A stretch of 64,000 nt of DNA from Burkholderia sp. E7m39 (GCA_001319865.1 BBSL01000034.1:1-64000), one strand, 5' to 3'; shown: positions 9,420-19,592, numbered from the stretch's first letter. Notes: generated by a model from the letters alone, not told the origin. Program-made: numbers and translations.

Positions 9420-10319
9420 TTATATCGACAAACGGCGCGCCGGCACAATGCGCCATCCGAGATTCACGCCCGCGGCCGCAAGCAGGATCAGCACCGCCCC
9501 GAACACCTGAATCCACGCGAGCTTCTGTCCGAACGCCACCCGGTCGACCACGATTGCCACCACGGGATAGATGAATGACAGCGCGCCCGTCATTGCCGTC
9601 GGCAGTTTCTGGATCGCGCCGTACAGCAGCACATACATGATCCCCGTGTTGACCACGCCGAGCGCGACGAGCTGAAGCCAGTGCGTCACTGTCGACGGCA
9701 GCGCGTCGTACCGGACGAACGGCGCGAGCGCAACCACGCCCGTCGCCACCGTGATCAGCGCGATAAGGTGCGGCGGCGTGTTCTTCAAGTGCTTTGTGAT
9801 GATCGACGACAGCGCATACAGGAACGCCGCGCCCACCGCATAAGCGACGCCTTCCAGATATTGTCCCGGCACCGCGAGCACGGCGGGCTCGACCTTCACG
9901 ACGAACACCAGGCCGATGAACGCAATCGCGAGCCAGGCGAGCGTCGAGGCCGTGACGCGCTCGCGGAACACTAGCGCGCCGAGCGCGACGAGCATGAACG
10001 GCTGCGTGCTGTAGACGGTCGTCGCCATCGAAATCGACGCGCGCGAATAGGCGGCAAACAGCAGCACCCAGTTCGCGACGATGGCCGCGCTGCCGAGTGC
10101 CGCGAGCCCGACCATCTTCCACGAGAACAGCTCGCGCCTGATCAGGCCGAGCACGGCGCAGATCACCAGCAACGTCGCGCCCCCGAACAGACACCGGAAA
10201 AATGCGACGTTCAGCGCCGATTGCTGCGACGAAACGACCAGCCAGCCAATCGATCCCGACATCAGCATCGCGAGCGTCATCTCGAACGCGCCGCGCCGCA
10301 ACTCGTTGTTTGCTGCCAT
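9420..10319 (-). CDS. EamA/DMT family transporter
   Basis: 299 residues with about ten predicted membrane helices in two EamA repeats. The first helix begins after FEMTLAMLMSG; the repeats are separated near VKVEPAVLAVPGQYLEGV. Family members (RhaT/YdcZ/YddG types) export amino acids, bases or other small metabolites. Start at 10319 has a GGAGAG ribosome-binding site. Divergent from an Lrp-type regulator 113 bp away, the classic arrangement for an amino-acid exporter and its sensor. Confidence 0.9.
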   Translation of the reverse strand: MAANNELRRGAFEMTLAMLMSGSIGWLVVSSQQSALNVAFFRCLFGGATLLVICAVLGLIRRELFSWKMVGLAALGSAAIVANWVLLFAAYSRASISMATTVYSTQPFMLVALGALVFRERVTASTLAWLAIAFIGLVFVVKVEPAVLAVPGQYLEGVAYAVGAAFLYALSSIITKHLKNTPPHLIALITVATGVVALAPFVRYDALPSTVTHWLQLVALGVVNTGIMYVLLYGAIQKLPTAMTGALSFIYPVVAIVVDRVAFGQKLAWIQVFGAVLILLAAAGVNLGWRIVPARRLSI

Positions 10320-10432
10320 CCTGTCTCTCCAGAACCCAACCCATCAGGAGAGCAGTTTAATTAATCCGTTGCGCGGATGACATCTTTAAAATAAGGTGAT
10401 CGATGTAATCGTCCTAATAAGTGAAGGTCAAC
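10320..10432. promoter_or_regulatory. divergent promoter region, EamA exporter / Lrp regulator
   Basis: 113-bp AT-rich gap between divergent starts (TTTAATTAATCC and CATCTTTAAAATAAGGTG are the low-GC blocks). It must hold both promoters and probably the Lrp site. I see no perfect palindrome, as is normal for Lrp-family sites. Confidence 0.55.
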
Positions 10433-10918
10433 ATGACGAAACGCCTTACTCCCGCGCCGAAACACGCACCCACACCGGCGGTGCTCGACGACACCGACCG
10501 CCTGCTGCTCGCCGCGCTCGCCGACGATGCCCGTCAGCCCGTCAGCGAACTGGCACGCAACGTCGGCCTGTCGGCGCCCGCCACCGCAGACCGCTTGCGC
10601 CGGCTCGACACACAGGGCGTGATCGAGCGCTTCACCGTGCAACTCGATCCGCGCGCACTCGGCTACACGCTGCAGGCGATCGTGCGTGTGAAGCCGCTGC
10701 CCGGACAGCTGCATCTGGTGGAGGAAGTGATCCGCCGCATTCTGGAGTTCGTCGAATGCGACAAGGTGACGGGCGACGACTGCTTCATCTGCCGTCTGTA
10801 TCTGCGCTCGATCGAGCAGCTCGACGAGATTTTGTCGAAAGTGACCGAGCGTGCGGAAACGAGCACCGCGATCGTCAAGTCGACGCCCGTGCCGCGGCGC
10901 TTGCCGCCGCTCGCCTGA
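10433..10918 (+). CDS. Lrp/AsnC family transcriptional regulator
   Basis: 161 residues. N-terminal HTH: LDDTDRLLLAALADDARQPV then SELARNVGLSAPATADRLRR; C-terminal RAM ligand-binding domain with VRVKPLPGQLHLVEEVI and VTGDDCFICRLYL. ATG 10433 is chosen for its GAAGGT ribosome-binding site; a GTG four codons upstream is less likely. It probably controls the divergent EamA exporter, sensing an amino acid or related compound. Confidence 0.93.
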   Translation: MTKRLTPAPKHAPTPAVLDDTDRLLLAALADDARQPVSELARNVGLSAPATADRLRRLDTQGVIERFTVQLDPRALGYTLQAIVRVKPLPGQLHLVEEVIRRILEFVECDKVTGDDCFICRLYLRSIEQLDEILSKVTERAETSTAIVKSTPVPRRLPPLA

Positions 10919-10958
10919 GCGAGGGCGCGGCAACGCCCTTTACCTCAATGCTCGATCC

Positions 10959-11849
10959 TCAAAGCTCCATGGCTTCGAAAAAAGACAGCATCTCCACGAC
11001 GAGTTCGTCGGGCGCTTCCTCGGGAATGTAATGGCCGCACGGCAGCGAGCGTCCACTGACGTCGCGCGCGACCTTGCGCCATTCGGCGATCGGCTCGAAG
11101 CATTGCTCGATCACGCCTTGCGCGCCCCACAGCACGCGCAGCGGACAGGCAATCTTGCGGCCGCGTTCGATATCGGCGCGATCGTGTTCGAGATCGATCG
11201 TGGCCGACGCGCGATAGTCCTCGCACATCGCATGCACGGCGCCCGGCTGACGTAGCGCCTTGCGGTATTCGGCGAGCACATCGGGCGCGAACGGCGCGAG
11301 GCCGGCGTGACGGCTGCCCATCACGCGGTCCACGTAGACGTCGGGATTGCCTTCGATCAGCGTCTCCGGCAACGGCTCCGGCTGGATCAGGAAGAACCAG
11401 TGGAAATAGAGCGTCGCGAACGTGCGATCGGTGGCCTCGTACATCGCGAGCGTCGGCGCGATGTCGAGCAGCATCAGGCGTTCGACGGCGTCGGGAAAAT
11501 CGAGCGCCATCCGGTGCGCGACGCGCGCGCCGCGGTCGTGCGCGCAGACGAGAAAGCGCTCGTAGCCGAAGTGACGCATCACAGCAATCTGATCGGCGGC
11601 CATCGCGCGTTTTGAATACGGTGTGTGCGCGGCGTCGCTCGGCGGTTTGGCCGACGCGCCGTAGCCGCGCAAGTCGGTGGCGATCACGGTGAAATGCCGG
11701 GCGAGTTCCGACACGCATCGATGCCAGATCAAATGGCTCTGCGGATGACCGTGCAACAGCAGCAAAGGCGGCCCTGCTCCGCCCTTGACGCCGTAGATTT
11801 CGACGTCGCCGGCCGCGACGCGAAACGGTGTGAAGTCCGTGAAGGGCAT
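10959..11849 (-). CDS. fluoroacetate/haloacetate dehalogenase-type hydrolase
   Basis: 296-residue alpha/beta hydrolase. In place of the usual Ser the nucleophile elbow is CAHDRGARVAHRM, giving Asp105 with Arg106 and Arg109. Other pocket residues line up with fluoroacetate dehalogenase: Asp129 (LLDIAPT), His150-Trp151 (YFHWFFLIQP), Tyr212 (EDYRAS), His273 (GHYIPEEAP). In that family these residues hold the carboxylate and the leaving halide. Start at 11849 (MPFTDFTPF) chosen by family length; upstream codons are unlike coding sequence. Predicted to cleave 2-haloacetates, possibly C-F bonds. Divergent from a nitronate monooxygenase. Confidence 0.88.
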   Translation of the reverse strand: MPFTDFTPFRVAAGDVEIYGVKGGAGPPLLLLHGHPQSHLIWHRCVSELARHFTVIATDLRGYGASAKPPSDAAHTPYSKRAMAADQIAVMRHFGYERFLVCAHDRGARVAHRMALDFPDAVERLMLLDIAPTLAMYEATDRTFATLYFHWFFLIQPEPLPETLIEGNPDVYVDRVMGSRHAGLAPFAPDVLAEYRKALRQPGAVHAMCEDYRASATIDLEHDRADIERGRKIACPLRVLWGAQGVIEQCFEPIAEWRKVARDVSGRSLPCGHYIPEEAPDELVVEMLSFFEAMEL

Positions 11850-11986
11850 ATCGGATCTCGTTGTCGTTGTGGGTCTGGGCATTGTAGAAGCCCGACATGT
11901 CGATGCGAGTGGGATAACCCACGCTTTCGTAGAACCTGAACACTCCTTCGAACGCCTGCATGCGCGCAATCGAGCGAAGACTCGCC

Positions 11987-12005
11987 TATAATCGAACGAT
12001 CGTTC
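11987..12005 (+). promoter_or_regulatory. TATAAT box followed by a perfect 12-bp palindrome (TetR-like operator)
   Basis: TATAAT (11987-11992) is followed directly by GAACGATCGTTC (11994-12005), a perfect palindrome of the kind bound by TetR-family repressors. It lies in the 367-bp gap 11850-12216 between the divergent dehalogenase and nitronate monooxygenase genes. No good -35 is visible 17 bp upstream, and no TetR gene is adjacent. The rest of the gap holds nothing I can name. Confidence 0.5.
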
Positions 12006-12216
12006 TCAAAATTGGTCTGAGGGTTGCGCGCCACGCGGCGTCCGATACGCTGCGCTGAATGGGTGGATCGCCGCCTCATGACCCGTTTCGACGCTGCTTT
12101 CGTAGCCGTTTCGCGGATTTCGCCGCGCAATGCCGTTGCGTCGGCGCGTCAACTGGAACTACTTTGCACAGGGCCGGAGCAAGCGCTGACTCCGGCCGAC
12201 ACAGGAGACCCGCATC

Positions 12217-13176
12217 ATGGCCTTGCCCGCCGTTCTGCAAAACCTTGCTCTGCCCGTCGTCGCTTCGCCGATGTTCATCGTCAGCTACCCGGAACTCGTG
12301 CTTGCCCAGTGCAAGGCGGGCATCGTCGGGTCATTTCCGGCACTCAACGCGCGCCCCGCCGAACTGCTCGACGAATGGCTGACGCAAATCCACGCGTCGC
12401 TTGCCGAGCACAAGGCCGCGAACCCGGATGCCGTGATCGGACCGATCGCCGTCAACCAGATCGTCCATCAGTCGAATGCGCGGCTCGAGCACGACGTTCG
12501 CGTGTGCGTCGAGCACAAGGTGCCGATTTTCATCACCAGCCTGCGCGCGCCCGCGCGGGAGATCGTCGATGCCGTGCATAGCTATGGCGGCATCGTGCTG
12601 CACGACGTGATCAATCTGCGTCACGCGCAAAAAGCGCTGGAGGCGGGCGTCGACGGCCTGATTCTCGTTGCAGCGGGCGCGGGCGGCCACGCGGGCACGA
12701 CCTCGCCGTTCGCGCTGGTCGGCGAAGTGCGACGCATGTTCGACGGCCCGATCGTGCTGTCCGGCTCGATTGCAAACGGCGGCTCGATTCTCGCCGCGCA
12801 GGCGATGGGCGCCGACCTCGCGTACATGGGCACGCGCTTCATCGCGACGAAAGAAGCGCACGCCGTCGAAGGCTACAAACAGGCGATCATCAACGCGAAC
12901 GCCGCCGACATCGTCTACACGAACCTGTTCACGGGTGTGCACGGCAACTACATCCGCGAAAGCATCGTGAACGCGGGCCTCGATCCCGATGCGCTGCCCG
13001 AGTCGGACAAGACCAAGATGAGCTTTGCCAGCGACAAGGCGAAGGCATGGAAAGACATCTGGGGCGCAGGCCAGGGCGTGGGGCTGATGCATGATGTGCC
13101 GAGCGTCGCCGAGCTGGTCGCGCGCCTGAAGGACGAATATCAGGCGGCGAAAACGCGCCTGGGTATCGAGCACTGA
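12217..13176 (+). CDS. nitronate monooxygenase (2-nitropropane dioxygenase family)
   Basis: 319-residue FMN TIM-barrel enzyme that oxidises alkyl nitronates such as propionate 3-nitronate. Visible: LALPVVASPMFIVS at the N-terminus, GIVGSFPALNARP, the catalytic-His loop AAGAGGHAGTTSPFAL, and phosphate-binding LSGSIANGGSILAAQAMGAD and MGTRFIAT. AGGAG ribosome-binding site upstream of ATG 12217. The stop codon lies inside the first unit of a 17-bp tandem repeat. Confidence 0.93.
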   Translation: MALPAVLQNLALPVVASPMFIVSYPELVLAQCKAGIVGSFPALNARPAELLDEWLTQIHASLAEHKAANPDAVIGPIAVNQIVHQSNARLEHDVRVCVEHKVPIFITSLRAPAREIVDAVHSYGGIVLHDVINLRHAQKALEAGVDGLILVAAGAGGHAGTTSPFALVGEVRRMFDGPIVLSGSIANGGSILAAQAMGADLAYMGTRFIATKEAHAVEGYKQAIINANAADIVYTNLFTGVHGNYIRESIVNAGLDPDALPESDKTKMSFASDKAKAWKDIWGAGQGVGLMHDVPSVAELVARLKDEYQAAKTRLGIEH

Positions 13177-13270
13177 TTCGTATCGGGCACCGATTCGTAT
13201 CGGGCACCGATTCGTATCGGGCGCTGATTCGTACCGGGCGCTGATTCGTATCGGGCGCTGATTCGCTCTG
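13175..13270. repeat. 17-bp tandem repeat, five copies plus a partial
   Basis: Unit GATTCGTATCGGGCACC and close variants (GCGCT end; one T-to-C change), in phase at 13175, 13192, 13209, 13226, 13243, then a partial copy at 13260. The array begins at the nitronate monooxygenase stop codon and ends just before its terminator. Confidence 0.93.
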
Positions 13271-13283
13271 GCGAAAGGACGAA

Positions 13284-13314
13284 GGGCCGCGAGTTTGACG
13301 CTCGCGGCCCTTTT
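13284..13314 (+). terminator. intrinsic terminator after nitronate monooxygenase
   Basis: GGGCCGCGAG / CTCGCGGCCC stem (10 bp) with a 7-base loop and TTTT tail. It lies between convergent genes and has some A's on the left side, so it may also act for icmF. Confidence 0.88.
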
Positions 13315-13331
13315 GCTTCACGGCGTCGGCG

Positions 13332-16300
13332 TCACATGCTCCGCCGATACTGCCCGCCCACTTCGAACAGCGCGTGCGTGATCTGTCCGAGCGAACATAC
13401 GCGCACCGCGTCCATCAGCACGGCGAACACGTTTTCATCGTCGATCACGGCCTGTTTCAGACGTTCGAGCATCGCGGGCGCATCGCTTTGATGGCGTGAC
13501 TGGAACGCTCGCAGCCGCGTCAACTGCCCCTGTTTCTCTTCTTCCGTCGAGCGCGCGAGGGCAATCGGCGGCGGGGCGTCGTGTGCATGCGCGCCAAGGA
13601 ACGTGTTCACACCAACGATGGGATATGAGCCGTCGTGCTTGCGATGCTCGTACAGCATCGACTCGTCCTGAATCCGCCCGCGCTGATAGCCCGTTTCCAT
13701 CGCGCCGAGCACGCCGCCGCGCTCGGTGAGCCGGTCGAACTCGGCGAGCACGGCGGCTTCGACGAGATCCGTCAGTTCGTCGATGATGAAGCTGCCCTGA
13801 TTCGGGTTCTGGTTCTTCGCCAATCCCCACTCGCGATTGATGATCAGCTGGATCGCCACCGCGCGGCGCACGGAGTCTTCCGTCGGCGTGGTGATCGCTT
13901 CGTCGAACGCATTCGTGTGCAGCGAGTTGCAGTTGTCGTAAATCGCGATCAGCGCCTGCAACGTCGTGCGGATGTCGTTGAAGTCGATTTCCTGCGCGTG
14001 CAGGCTGCGGCCCGACGTCTGCACGTGGTACTTCAGCTTCTGGCTGCGCTCGTTCGCGCCGTATCGGTCGCGCATCGCGACGGCCCAGATGCGCCGCGCA
14101 ACGCGGCCGAGCACCGTGTACTCCGGGTCCATGCCGTTCGAGAAAAAGAACGACAGGTTGGGCGCGAAATCGTCGATCGCCATGCCGCGCGCGAGATACG
14201 CCTCGACGTACGTGAAGCCGTTCGCAAGCGTGTACGCAAGCTGCGAGATCGGATTCGCGCCGGCCTCGGCGATGTGATAGCCGGAAATCGATACCGAATA
14301 GAAATTGCGCACGCCGTGCTCGACGAAGTACGCCTGAATGTCGCCCATCACCTTCAGGCTGAATTCCGTCGAGAAGATGCAGGTGTTCTGGCCCTGGTCC
14401 TCTTTCAGGATGTCGGCCTGCACGGTGCCGCGCACGTTTTCGAGCGCGAAGCGGCGCGCGGCGTCGAGTTCTTGCGGCGACGGCTCGCGGCCGTCCTGCT
14501 GCGCCTTTGCGCGCGCACGCGCGATCTGCTGATCGATCGCCACGTTGAAGAACATCGCGAGAATGGTCGGCGCCGGGCCGTTGATCGTCATCGACACCGA
14601 GGTTTCCGGCGCGCACAGATCGAAGCCGTCATAGAGCGTTTTCATGTCGTCGAGCGTCGCCACCGACACGCCCGAGTTGCCGACCTTGCCGTAAATGTCG
14701 GGCCGCTCGTGCGGCTCCTCGCCATACAGCGTGACGGAATCGAACGCCGTCGACAGCCGCTTGGCGGGCATGCCTTCCGACAGCAGCTTGAAACGCCGGT
14801 TGGTGCGAAACGGATCACCCTCGCCTGCGAACATGCGCGTCGGGTCTTCGTTCTCGCGGCGAAACGGAAACACGCCCGCCGTGAACGGAAAGTAGCCGGG
14901 GAGATTGTCGAGCATCAGCCAGCGCAGCGTTTCGCCGGGGTCCTTGAACTTCGGCAGCGCGACCTTGCGGATTTTCGAGCCGGACAGCGTTTCGACGGTA
15001 AGCGCCGTGTGGATTTCCCTGTCGCGAATCTTCACGACCTGTTCGTCGCCGGAATAGGCGGCGACGGTTTGCGGCCATGCGTCGAGCAACGCCTTCTCAC
15101 GCTCGCCGATTTGTGACGCGCGCGCGTCGATCAGCGCGCCCAACGCACCGTCGTGTTGCGCGCCCGTGCCGGACTCGTTCAACATAAGGCGCGCTTCGTC
15201 GAGATGCCAGCGCTCGCGCACGAGTTGCGACTGCGCCTCGACGCGCTCGCGATACCCGCGCACCGTCAGCGCGACATCCGACAGATAGCGCACGCGCGCG
15301 GGCGGCACGATCGCGTTGCGGCCGGTGGAGTGGCGCAGTTGCTCCAGTTTCGGCAGACGGCTGTCGCTATCGCGTAAGCCAAACTCGCGCAACGCACTTG
15401 CGACGTGTTGGTACACGGCGGTCACGCCATCGTCGTTGAAACGGGACGCAATCGTACCAAAGACAGGCATCTGGTCGACGGGCGCGGCGAACTTCTGATG
15501 GTTACGCTGAACCTGTTTGGCGACGTCGCGCAAGGCGTCGGCGGCGCCCTTGCGGTCGAACTTGTTGATCGCGACGAAATCCGCGAAGTCGAGCATGTCG
15601 ATCTTTTCGAGCTGGCTCGCGGCGCCGAACTCGGGCGTCATCACGTACAGCGATTTGTCCGCGTGCGGCACGATCGCGGCATCGCCCTGCCCGATGCCCG
15701 ATGTCTCGACGACGATCAGATCGAAGCCCGCGAGCTTGCACGCGTCGATCGCGTCGGGCAGCGCGTCGGAGATTTCGCTCGACGCTCCGCGCGTCGCCAT
15801 CGAACGCATGAAAACCCGCGCGCCGTTGCCCCAGTCGCCAATTGCATTCATGCGGATGCGATCGCCGAGCAGCGCACCGCCCGTCTTGCGGCGCGACGGA
15901 TCGATCGCGAGCACGGCGATGTTCAACGTATCGCCATAGTCGAGACGGAAACGCCGGATCAGTTCGTCGGTCAGCGACGACTTGCCCGCGCCGCCCGTGC
16001 CCGTGATGCCCAGCACAGGCACTTTTGCCTGCCCGGCCCGCGCCGCGAGTTCCGCGCGCATGCCCGGATCGAGCGCGCCGGTTTCAAGCGCGCTGATCAG
16101 TTGCGCGAGTTGGCGAAACGCGGCGATGCGCTCCGCGCCATCGGGTCCGCCGGGCGTGCGCTTGAGCGCGCGAGCGAGTTGCACCGCCGGCTCGCCGGTA
16201 TGCGCGGCGTTCCGGCAACGCGCGATCATGTCGTCGATCATGCCTTGCAGCCCGAGCCGCTGGCCGTCGTGCGGGGAGTAGATGCGCTCGACGCCGTAGC

Positions 16301-16703
16301 GTTGCAGCTCCGCGATCTCGTCGGGGACGATCACGCCGCCGCCGCCGCCGAACACCTTGATCCGTTCGCCGCCGCGCTCGCGCAGCAGATCGACCAGATA
16401 GCGGAAGTACTCGACATGCCCGCCCTGATAGCTCGAGACGGCGACGCCGTCCGCGTCTTCGTGCAGCGCCGCCGTCGCGACTTCCTCGACCGAGCGGTTG
16501 TGCCCGAGGTGGATCACTTCGACGCCGCTCGCCTGCAGAATGCGCCGCATGATGTTGATCGACGCGTCGTGGCCGTCGAACAGCGCGGCGGCCGTGACGA
16601 AGCGCAGGCGCGCCGGCGGCTGCGCGGCGCCCGGCTGCTGCCCGGAACGCTGGGACGCGGGCACGTCGCCGCCGACGGGCTGGGGCGTGGAAAGATCGGT
16701 CAT
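13332..16703 (-). CDS. icmF: fused isobutyryl-CoA mutase (IcmF)
   Basis: 1123-residue adenosylcobalamin mutase with its own G-protein chaperone in one chain. Domain order: B12-binding domain with DGHDASIN (Asp43, His45, the lower cobalt ligand), MeaI-type GTPase with P-loop GTGGAGKSS (about 235-243) and NKFD (379-382), a linker, then the mutase TIM barrel (from about residue 560). It interconverts isobutyryl-CoA and n-butyryl-CoA; some homologues act on pivalyl- or isovaleryl-CoA, and I cannot assign the substrate. No B12 riboswitch is evident in the 183 bp upstream. The LysR gene upstream on the same strand may regulate it. Confidence 0.96.
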   Translation of the reverse strand: MTDLSTPQPVGGDVPASQRSGQQPGAAQPPARLRFVTAAALFDGHDASINIMRRILQASGVEVIHLGHNRSVEEVATAALHEDADGVAVSSYQGGHVEYFRYLVDLLRERGGERIKVFGGGGGVIVPDEIAELQRYGVERIYSPHDGQRLGLQGMIDDMIARCRNAAHTGEPAVQLARALKRTPGGPDGAERIAAFRQLAQLISALETGALDPGMRAELAARAGQAKVPVLGITGTGGAGKSSLTDELIRRFRLDYGDTLNIAVLAIDPSRRKTGGALLGDRIRMNAIGDWGNGARVFMRSMATRGASSEISDALPDAIDACKLAGFDLIVVETSGIGQGDAAIVPHADKSLYVMTPEFGAASQLEKIDMLDFADFVAINKFDRKGAADALRDVAKQVQRNHQKFAAPVDQMPVFGTIASRFNDDGVTAVYQHVASALREFGLRDSDSRLPKLEQLRHSTGRNAIVPPARVRYLSDVALTVRGYRERVEAQSQLVRERWHLDEARLMLNESGTGAQHDGALGALIDARASQIGEREKALLDAWPQTVAAYSGDEQVVKIRDREIHTALTVETLSGSKIRKVALPKFKDPGETLRWLMLDNLPGYFPFTAGVFPFRRENEDPTRMFAGEGDPFRTNRRFKLLSEGMPAKRLSTAFDSVTLYGEEPHERPDIYGKVGNSGVSVATLDDMKTLYDGFDLCAPETSVSMTINGPAPTILAMFFNVAIDQQIARARAKAQQDGREPSPQELDAARRFALENVRGTVQADILKEDQGQNTCIFSTEFSLKVMGDIQAYFVEHGVRNFYSVSISGYHIAEAGANPISQLAYTLANGFTYVEAYLARGMAIDDFAPNLSFFFSNGMDPEYTVLGRVARRIWAVAMRDRYGANERSQKLKYHVQTSGRSLHAQEIDFNDIRTTLQALIAIYDNCNSLHTNAFDEAITTPTEDSVRRAVAIQLIINREWGLAKNQNPNQGSFIIDELTDLVEAAVLAEFDRLTERGGVLGAMETGYQRGRIQDESMLYEHRKHDGSYPIVGVNTFLGAHAHDAPPPIALARSTEEEKQGQLTRLRAFQSRHQSDAPAMLERLKQAVIDDENVFAVLMDAVRVCSLGQITHALFEVGGQYRRSM

Positions 16704-16886
16704 GTCTCCCCCGGATCGAATCGTCAGGTTCGTTCGTCGCGACTTCGCGGGTGCTCAAACCAGTATAGCGATACGACCCGATCGACCGTGCGGCGTTCAG
16801 CGGAAAGCGAAATGAGGCGCCCGCGCGCGCATTGCGCGGAGTCTGAGCATCCGCACCACGCCGCGCCCAGCCGCGCGGCGGAAAAC

Positions 16887-17825
16887 TCATCGCACTGCAA
16901 GTTCCCGGATCTGTTCGAGCGTCGGCCAGAGCGTCTCGCTCGCAAAGCGCCCGGCGATGAAATCGACGAACGAACGCACCTTCGCCGACAGATGCCGGCG
17001 GCTCGCATACACGACGTGAATCGGCAGCTCGCGCGGCGGCAGTTCGTCGACGAGCAGTGGCACGAGGCGACCGGCCGCCAGATCGTCGCCGATCACTTCC
17101 GTGCCGAGCAGCGCGAGCGCCGCGCCCTGCAGCACGACCACGCGCTGCGCCTCCAGATGATTGACGACGAGATTGCCCGACAGCTTCACGCGCGCAAGCT
17201 CGGCATTCGCGCCCGCCACCAGTTCCAGCGCCGACACGCCCGCGTACTGGATGAAGTTGTGGCGGGTAAGATCGGCGGCCCGCTTCGGCGCGCCGTGCCG
17301 CTCGATATATTCCGGCGATGCGCACAGCACGAGATGCGCCGTCGCCACCTGCCGCGCGATCAGCGACGACGACTTGAGCCCCAGCGGCGACGCGCGAATG
17401 GCGACATCGAAGCCCTCGTCGATCAGTTCGACGACGCGGTCCGACAGCGTGATATCGACGGTGACCTGCGGATGCCCGGTGGCGTAATCGGCGACGGCGC
17501 TCATCACGTGACGCAGCCCGAACGCCGACAGTGACGACACCCGCAGCCGGCCTTGCGGCACGACGCTCGCCGCGCCGACTGCCTGCTCGGCCTCGTCCAG
17601 CTCGGTCAGCACCTGGCTCAGGCGCTCGTAATACTCGCGGCCTGCTTCCGTCGGCGCGACGCGGCGCGTCGTGCGGTTCAGGAGCCGCGCGCCGAGCTGC
17701 TGCTCCAGATGCATCACATGCTTGCTCGCCATCGCCGCCGACATGTCCATCTTCTCGGCCGCGCCGACAAAGCTGCCGACTTCGACGACGTGGCGAAACA
17801 CTTTCATGCTGACGAGGGTATCCAT
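16887..17825 (-). CDS. LysR family transcriptional regulator
   Basis: 312 residues: N-terminal winged HTH (MKVFRHVVEVGSFVGAAEKM, then LEQQLGARLLNRTTRRVAPTEAG) and periplasmic-binding-like effector domain (GRLRVSSLSAFGLRHVM; DVAIRASPLGLKSSSLIARQ). It belongs to the CrgA/DsdC-like subgroup with VAPTEAGREYYERL. It lies 183 bp upstream of icmF on the same strand and downstream of the porin; the target is not certain. Confidence 0.93.
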   Translation of the reverse strand: MDTLVSMKVFRHVVEVGSFVGAAEKMDMSAAMASKHVMHLEQQLGARLLNRTTRRVAPTEAGREYYERLSQVLTELDEAEQAVGAASVVPQGRLRVSSLSAFGLRHVMSAVADYATGHPQVTVDITLSDRVVELIDEGFDVAIRASPLGLKSSSLIARQVATAHLVLCASPEYIERHGAPKRAADLTRHNFIQYAGVSALELVAGANAELARVKLSGNLVVNHLEAQRVVVLQGAALALLGTEVIGDDLAAGRLVPLLVDELPPRELPIHVVYASRRHLSAKVRSFVDFIAGRFASETLWPTLEQIRELAVR

Positions 17826-17923
17826 GGCAGTCGCTCGGAATAGGAATGAATCGGGCTGAATTCCGCGACTTTATCAAGGCACCGTCGACAATGCGCGAGC
17901 CCGGCGGGCTTCGGAAAGAGAAA

Positions 17924-17957
17924 AAAGCCCCGCCTTTCGTCCGAAAGGCGGGGCTTT
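17924..17957 (-). terminator. intrinsic terminator of the porin gene
   Basis: Sixteen-base perfect arms AAAGCCCCGCCTTTCG / CGAAAGGCGGGGCTTT with a 2-base centre. On the minus strand it is followed by a T-tract (complement of the AAAAAA before it). It sits 35 bp after the porin stop. Confidence 0.93.
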
Positions 17958-17991
17958 GCGAAGGGGATGCCGTGGGACCGCGCTGCCGCGA

Positions 17992-19071
17992 TCAGAACTT
18001 CGCGCGCAGGCCGACGCCCGCCGTATAACCCGACGACTGGCTCGTGTACTTGTCGTAGAGATACGCCGCATACACGTCCGTGCGCTTGGACAGCGGATAG
18101 TCGTAGCCGATGGCGGCCGACTGGTGCATCTGGTCGAGGCCGCCCGCATCGCGCGAGTACGCGTACGACGCCATCACCGTGCCCGTGCCGAGCGGCACCG
18201 ATGCGCCGCCTTGCGCCGTGTTCACGTGCCAGCTGCCGACATCCTGATCGTTCTTCGTGTACATGTACTGGCCGTAGAACTTGACGAACTTCAGGTCGTA
18301 CGACACGCCCAGCTGCCCCACCGACTGGCTCTTCAGGCCGGCAACCAGCGAGCCGAGGTCGGTCGGCGAGTTGTTGAAGTTGACGTACTGGAACACGCCC
18401 GTGGCCGCGAAGGGTCCGTGGAAGTACAGGAACTGCGCGCTGTACTTCTTCGAGCCGTTGTGATCGGCGGAATTGCCGAGTGCATACATCGCGCTGCCCG
18501 ACAGGCCGCTGAAATCCGGCGTCGAGTATTGCACCGCGTTGTTCCAGCCCGAATCGCCGACGACGCCCATGTCCGTCGTATAGGTCGGGAACGTGCCGAG
18601 GCCGAGGAACACGTGATAGACGGCCGGCGAGAACACGTACGAGTCGATGAACGGATTGAACAGGATCGTCGACACGAACAGTTGCGTCGTCAGACGGCCC
18701 GCTGTGAACGTGCCGTACGGCGATTCGATACCCACGTAGGCGTTGCGGCCGAAGAACGTGTCGCCGTCGAAGCGGCCAAACTTGCCGTTCTGCGCGCGGA
18801 AAAAGTCTTCGAGGGTGAAGATCGCCTTGTAGCCGTTGCCGAGATCCTCCGCACCCTTGATGCCCCAGTACGACGTCGACATGCCGCCGCCCGACACGTT
18901 CCACGCAGACTGGCTGCCCGGGAACTTGGTCACGCCGACCCATTCGTCGACCTGACCATACAGTTGCACGCTCGATTGCGCGAACGACGATGCCGATGCA
19001 AGAGCCAGCGCCGCGCCGACGACGGTCGCCTTCAGGGTGGTTCTCAGCGCACGGCTGACGGTTGTATTCAT
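17992..19071 (-). CDS. outer-membrane porin, Burkholderia type
   Basis: 359-residue trimeric-porin family (Gram-negative porin, OmpC-like of betaproteobacteria). Signal peptide MNTTVSRALRTTLKATVVG... ends at ASSFA, and the mature protein starts QSSVQLYGQVDEW, the typical first strand. Alternating beta-strand pattern throughout; the C-terminus ends GVGLRAKF with the terminal Phe needed for BAM assembly. ATG 19071 has an AGGAG ribosome-binding site. The long upstream gap (19072-19592) suggests a regulated promoter. Confidence 0.95.
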   Translation of the reverse strand: MNTTVSRALRTTLKATVVGAALALASASSFAQSSVQLYGQVDEWVGVTKFPGSQSAWNVSGGGMSTSYWGIKGAEDLGNGYKAIFTLEDFFRAQNGKFGRFDGDTFFGRNAYVGIESPYGTFTAGRLTTQLFVSTILFNPFIDSYVFSPAVYHVFLGLGTFPTYTTDMGVVGDSGWNNAVQYSTPDFSGLSGSAMYALGNSADHNGSKKYSAQFLYFHGPFAATGVFQYVNFNNSPTDLGSLVAGLKSQSVGQLGVSYDLKFVKFYGQYMYTKNDQDVGSWHVNTAQGGASVPLGTGTVMASYAYSRDAGGLDQMHQSAAIGYDYPLSKRTDVYAAYLYDKYTSQSSGYTAGVGLRAKF

Positions 19072-19592
19072 GGGTTCTCCTGTCTTTGTCAAAAAGGTGT
19101 GGCTGTGCGGCGGGGCGCTCGCCGGTCCGTCTTTGTTATCCGTCTGAAACGTCGAGCCAATCTGGGCTGGACAAATCTTTGCGGACCATTTTTGCGGACA
19201 AAAATATCTGTCGTTATTGCGGGTATATGGGACTGAATAGTTTGTTGGACTTTCAGCCGGTTACTCGTTGCCCGCGCATCTTGTTTTCGCAGCGCCGCAA
19301 AACCGCGTTCACGCTTTGCAGCAAGCGCAGTGGGCGTCATCGCCCGCGATGCGGCTCGCATGGCAGATGTTTTGACGCACTGCGGCAACGAAGACGGGAT
19401 TTGATGACAAAAGGCCGATCGCTGACGAGCGATTTCAATAAAGTGTGGCGTGCGTACGTCACATCGCTGTCATCGAGCGGCCGGACACGGAAAGCAGGAG
19501 GAGACGGGAAAAGAAATGGACCAAGCGCCTCTGCATGAGGCGGGCCAAAAATTCAGAGTGCGATCAGACGTGGTTCAGAACAGAACCAGGGA
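19072..19592. promoter_or_regulatory. porin upstream region with spaced GTCC repeats
   Basis: 521-bp gap. Read on the minus strand toward the porin it contains GTCCGCAAAAATG, GTCCGCAAAGATTT and GTCC at about 13-14 bp spacing (19165-19200), which could be sites for a response regulator of the OmpR kind; this is inference. The remainder shows no convincing gene. Confidence 0.35.

Noticed and set aside
16704..16886. Cobalamin riboswitch upstream of icmF
   Set aside because: The 183-bp gap is too short for the usual element and I see no B12-box-like sequence.
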